From contig CANHGF010000160.1 in NCBI GenBank assembly GCA_947460065.1, positions 1 to 6,286 on the forward strand: a stretch of 6,286 nt of DNA. The letters are read 5' to 3'. The position numbers and the translations under genes were made by a program. Under the pieces are notes generated by a model that was not told the DNA's origin, did no database searches, and saw only the letters and a program-made list of their open reading frames with translations. Origin of the DNA: Comamonadaceae bacterium (lineage in GTDB: Bacteria > Pseudomonadota > Gammaproteobacteria > Burkholderiales > Burkholderiaceae_C). Positions 5,370-6,286 of the stretch are shown here, one piece after another. Position 1 is the stretch's first letter; each line of letters starts with the position of its first letter.

Positions 5370-6143
5370 GTGATCTCGGTTGCCGCCATCGACATCGTGG
5401 AGCGCTTTTATGCGCTGCTTTGGCCCATGCTGCGCATGTCGGCCCTGATGCTGTTTGCGCCCGTGTTTTCGCTGCCGGCCATGACCACCCGCATTCGCAT
5501 CCTGCTGGCCTTGGCGCTGGCGGTGATGGTCTACCCGATGTTCGATTGGCCCCGCATCGACCCGCTGTCGGCCGCCGGTTTGCTGGAAATTGCCAATCAA
5601 ATCACCATTGGTCTGATGATGGGTCTGATCTTGCAGGTGGCCATTGCAGCGGTGGTGGTGGCCGGTCAGACGATTTCCAATTCCATGGGCCTGTCCATGG
5701 CCATGATGATCGACCCCAACCTGGGCAATGTGCCCACCATCGCCCAGTTTCTGATTGTGGTGGCCACCCTGATTTTTGTCGGCCTGGGCGGTCACGGCCT
5801 GCTGCTGGCCTTGCTGGTCGAGAGTTTTTCCAGCCTGCCTGTGGGCCAGGTGATCTTGGTCGATCAGAGCTGGCGCCAGATGCTGGCCTGGAGCTCGATG
5901 ATCTTTCTGGGAGCCGTGCTGATCGCGATGCCGGTCATGGTGACCCTGCTGTTCATCAACATCGGCATCGGCGTGATCACCCGCGCTGCCCCCAGTCTCA
6001 ATATTTTTGCCGTCGGCCTGCCGGCCACGATCATCATCGGTTTTCTGGTGCTGGTTATGTCCATGGCCAACATCGGCGCCCGTCTGCAATGGCTGTGGAC
6101 CCAAGGCCTGACCCAGACCCGGGTTCTGGTCGGTCTGTCCTGA
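5370..6143 (+). CDS. fliR: FliR, flagellar export gate protein
   Basis: FliR is the single-copy subunit that completes the helical FliP5-FliR1 channel and contacts FlhB. The 257-residue protein has the usual length and about six hydrophobic segments (roughly 12-32, 42-57, 72-98, 124-150, 174-202, 211-234). It shows family features: a PLLR-like WPMLRMSALMLFAPVFS start, SMGLSMAMMIDP (105-116), and RAAPSLNIFAVGLP (205-218). As I recall, many FliRs have Gln where this one has Ser209 (APQLN); I would not read much into it. The GTG at 5370 gives the correct N-terminus; only a GAG overlapping the fliQ stop could act as a ribosome site, so coupling to fliQ translation is likely. The stop overlaps the strong Shine-Dalgarno of flhB. 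Confidence 0.96.
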   Translation: MISVAAIDIVERFYALLWPMLRMSALMLFAPVFSLPAMTTRIRILLALALAVMVYPMFDWPRIDPLSAAGLLEIANQITIGLMMGLILQVAIAAVVVAGQTISNSMGLSMAMMIDPNLGNVPTIAQFLIVVATLIFVGLGGHGLLLALLVESFSSLPVGQVILVDQSWRQMLAWSSMIFLGAVLIAMPVMVTLLFINIGIGVITRAAPSLNIFAVGLPATIIIGFLVLVMSMANIGARLQWLWTQGLTQTRVLVGLS

Positions 6144-6148
6144 GGAGG
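6142..6148 (+). promoter_or_regulatory. Strong ribosome binding site of flhB overlapping the fliR stop
   Basis: GAGGAGG is the best Shine-Dalgarno match in the window. Its first two bases are part of the fliR TGA (6141-6143) and it ends five bases before the flhB ATG. This supports the flhB start and implies flhB is translated efficiently after fliR. Confidence 0.85.
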
Positions 6149-6153
6149 CGCCC

Positions 6154-6286
6154 ATGAGTGACGACAGCGCCGAAAGAACAGAAGAGGCCACAGGCCGAAG
6201 GCTGAGCAAAGCCATCGAAGAAGGCGATGTGGCGCGCAGCACCGAGCTGCCTGCCGCCGCCGTCATGATTGCTGCGGCGGTGACCA
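6154..6286 (+). CDS. flhB: FlhB, flagellar export switch protein (N-terminal fragment, runs off right edge)
   Basis: The first 44 codons are present, ending at the window edge. The reading is MSDDSAERTEEATGRRLSKA, then IEEGDVARSTELPAAAVMIA. This matches the FlhB family N-terminus, usually written as EKTEEATPKRLEEAREEGQVARSREL. It has the key TEEAT, RRL, EEGxVARS and EL positions, with Gly14 where Pro is common and Thr30 where Arg or Lys is common. FlhB is the autocleaving export-gate protein (NPTH site in its C-terminal half, outside this window) that FliK acts on to switch substrate class. The ATG has an excellent ribosome site at 6142-6148. Placement directly after fliR, with its partner flhA transcribed divergently at the other end, is less usual than a flhB-flhA pair. 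Confidence 0.95.
   Translation, partial: MSDDSAERTEEATGRRLSKAIEEGDVARSTELPAAAVMIAAAVT

Noticed and set aside
5355..6266. Minus-strand open frame opposite fliR and flhB
   Set aside because: Gln/His/Gly-rich shadow of membrane-protein codons with no family resemblance.
1..6286. CRISPR arrays, tRNA/rRNA genes, insertion sequences or phage remnants
   Set aside because: None seen: the window is fully occupied by flagellar genes and one 218-bp intergenic region, with no spaced repeats, terminal inverted repeats or transposase motifs.

Overview
This window is a chromosomal flagellar locus from a GC-rich Gram-negative bacterium. Protein style (FliL, FliM, FliP), strong G/C third-position bias and a near-perfect sigma-54 promoter suggest a proteobacterium, probably a betaproteobacterium of the Burkholderiales type. 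That placement is inference from sequence feel, not a database match.

Layout: positions 1-143 hold the first 47 codons of flhA on the minus strand, running off the left edge. Positions 144-361 are a divergent regulatory region with a minus-strand sigma-54 promoter aimed at flhA, an imperfect 20-bp palindrome upstream of it, repeated CGGTTT-type elements in the flhA leader, and a small hairpin before fliK. From 362 to the right edge all genes lie on the plus strand in one tight run: fliK, fliL, fliM, fliN, fliO, fliP, fliQ, fliR and the first 44 codons of flhB. Gaps are 43 bp or less, and fliO/fliP overlap by 11 bp, so a single operon is likely. No convincing promoter was found for fliK, and none was noticed in the short gaps.

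The genes build two parts of the flagellum. FliM and FliN form the C-ring, which switches rotation direction, and FliL supports the stator and basal body in the inner membrane. FliO, FliP, FliQ, FliR, FlhB and FlhA make up the membrane export gate of the flagellar type III secretion apparatus. FliK is the secreted hook-length ruler that triggers the FlhB substrate switch. All complete genes have intact reading frames and family motifs.

I found no undescribed system here. The points worth a second look are in the flhA/fliK regulatory region, the separation of flhA from flhB, the divergent FliM N-terminus, recent-looking low-complexity duplications in fliK and fliL, and the uneven ribosome-binding sites along the operon.
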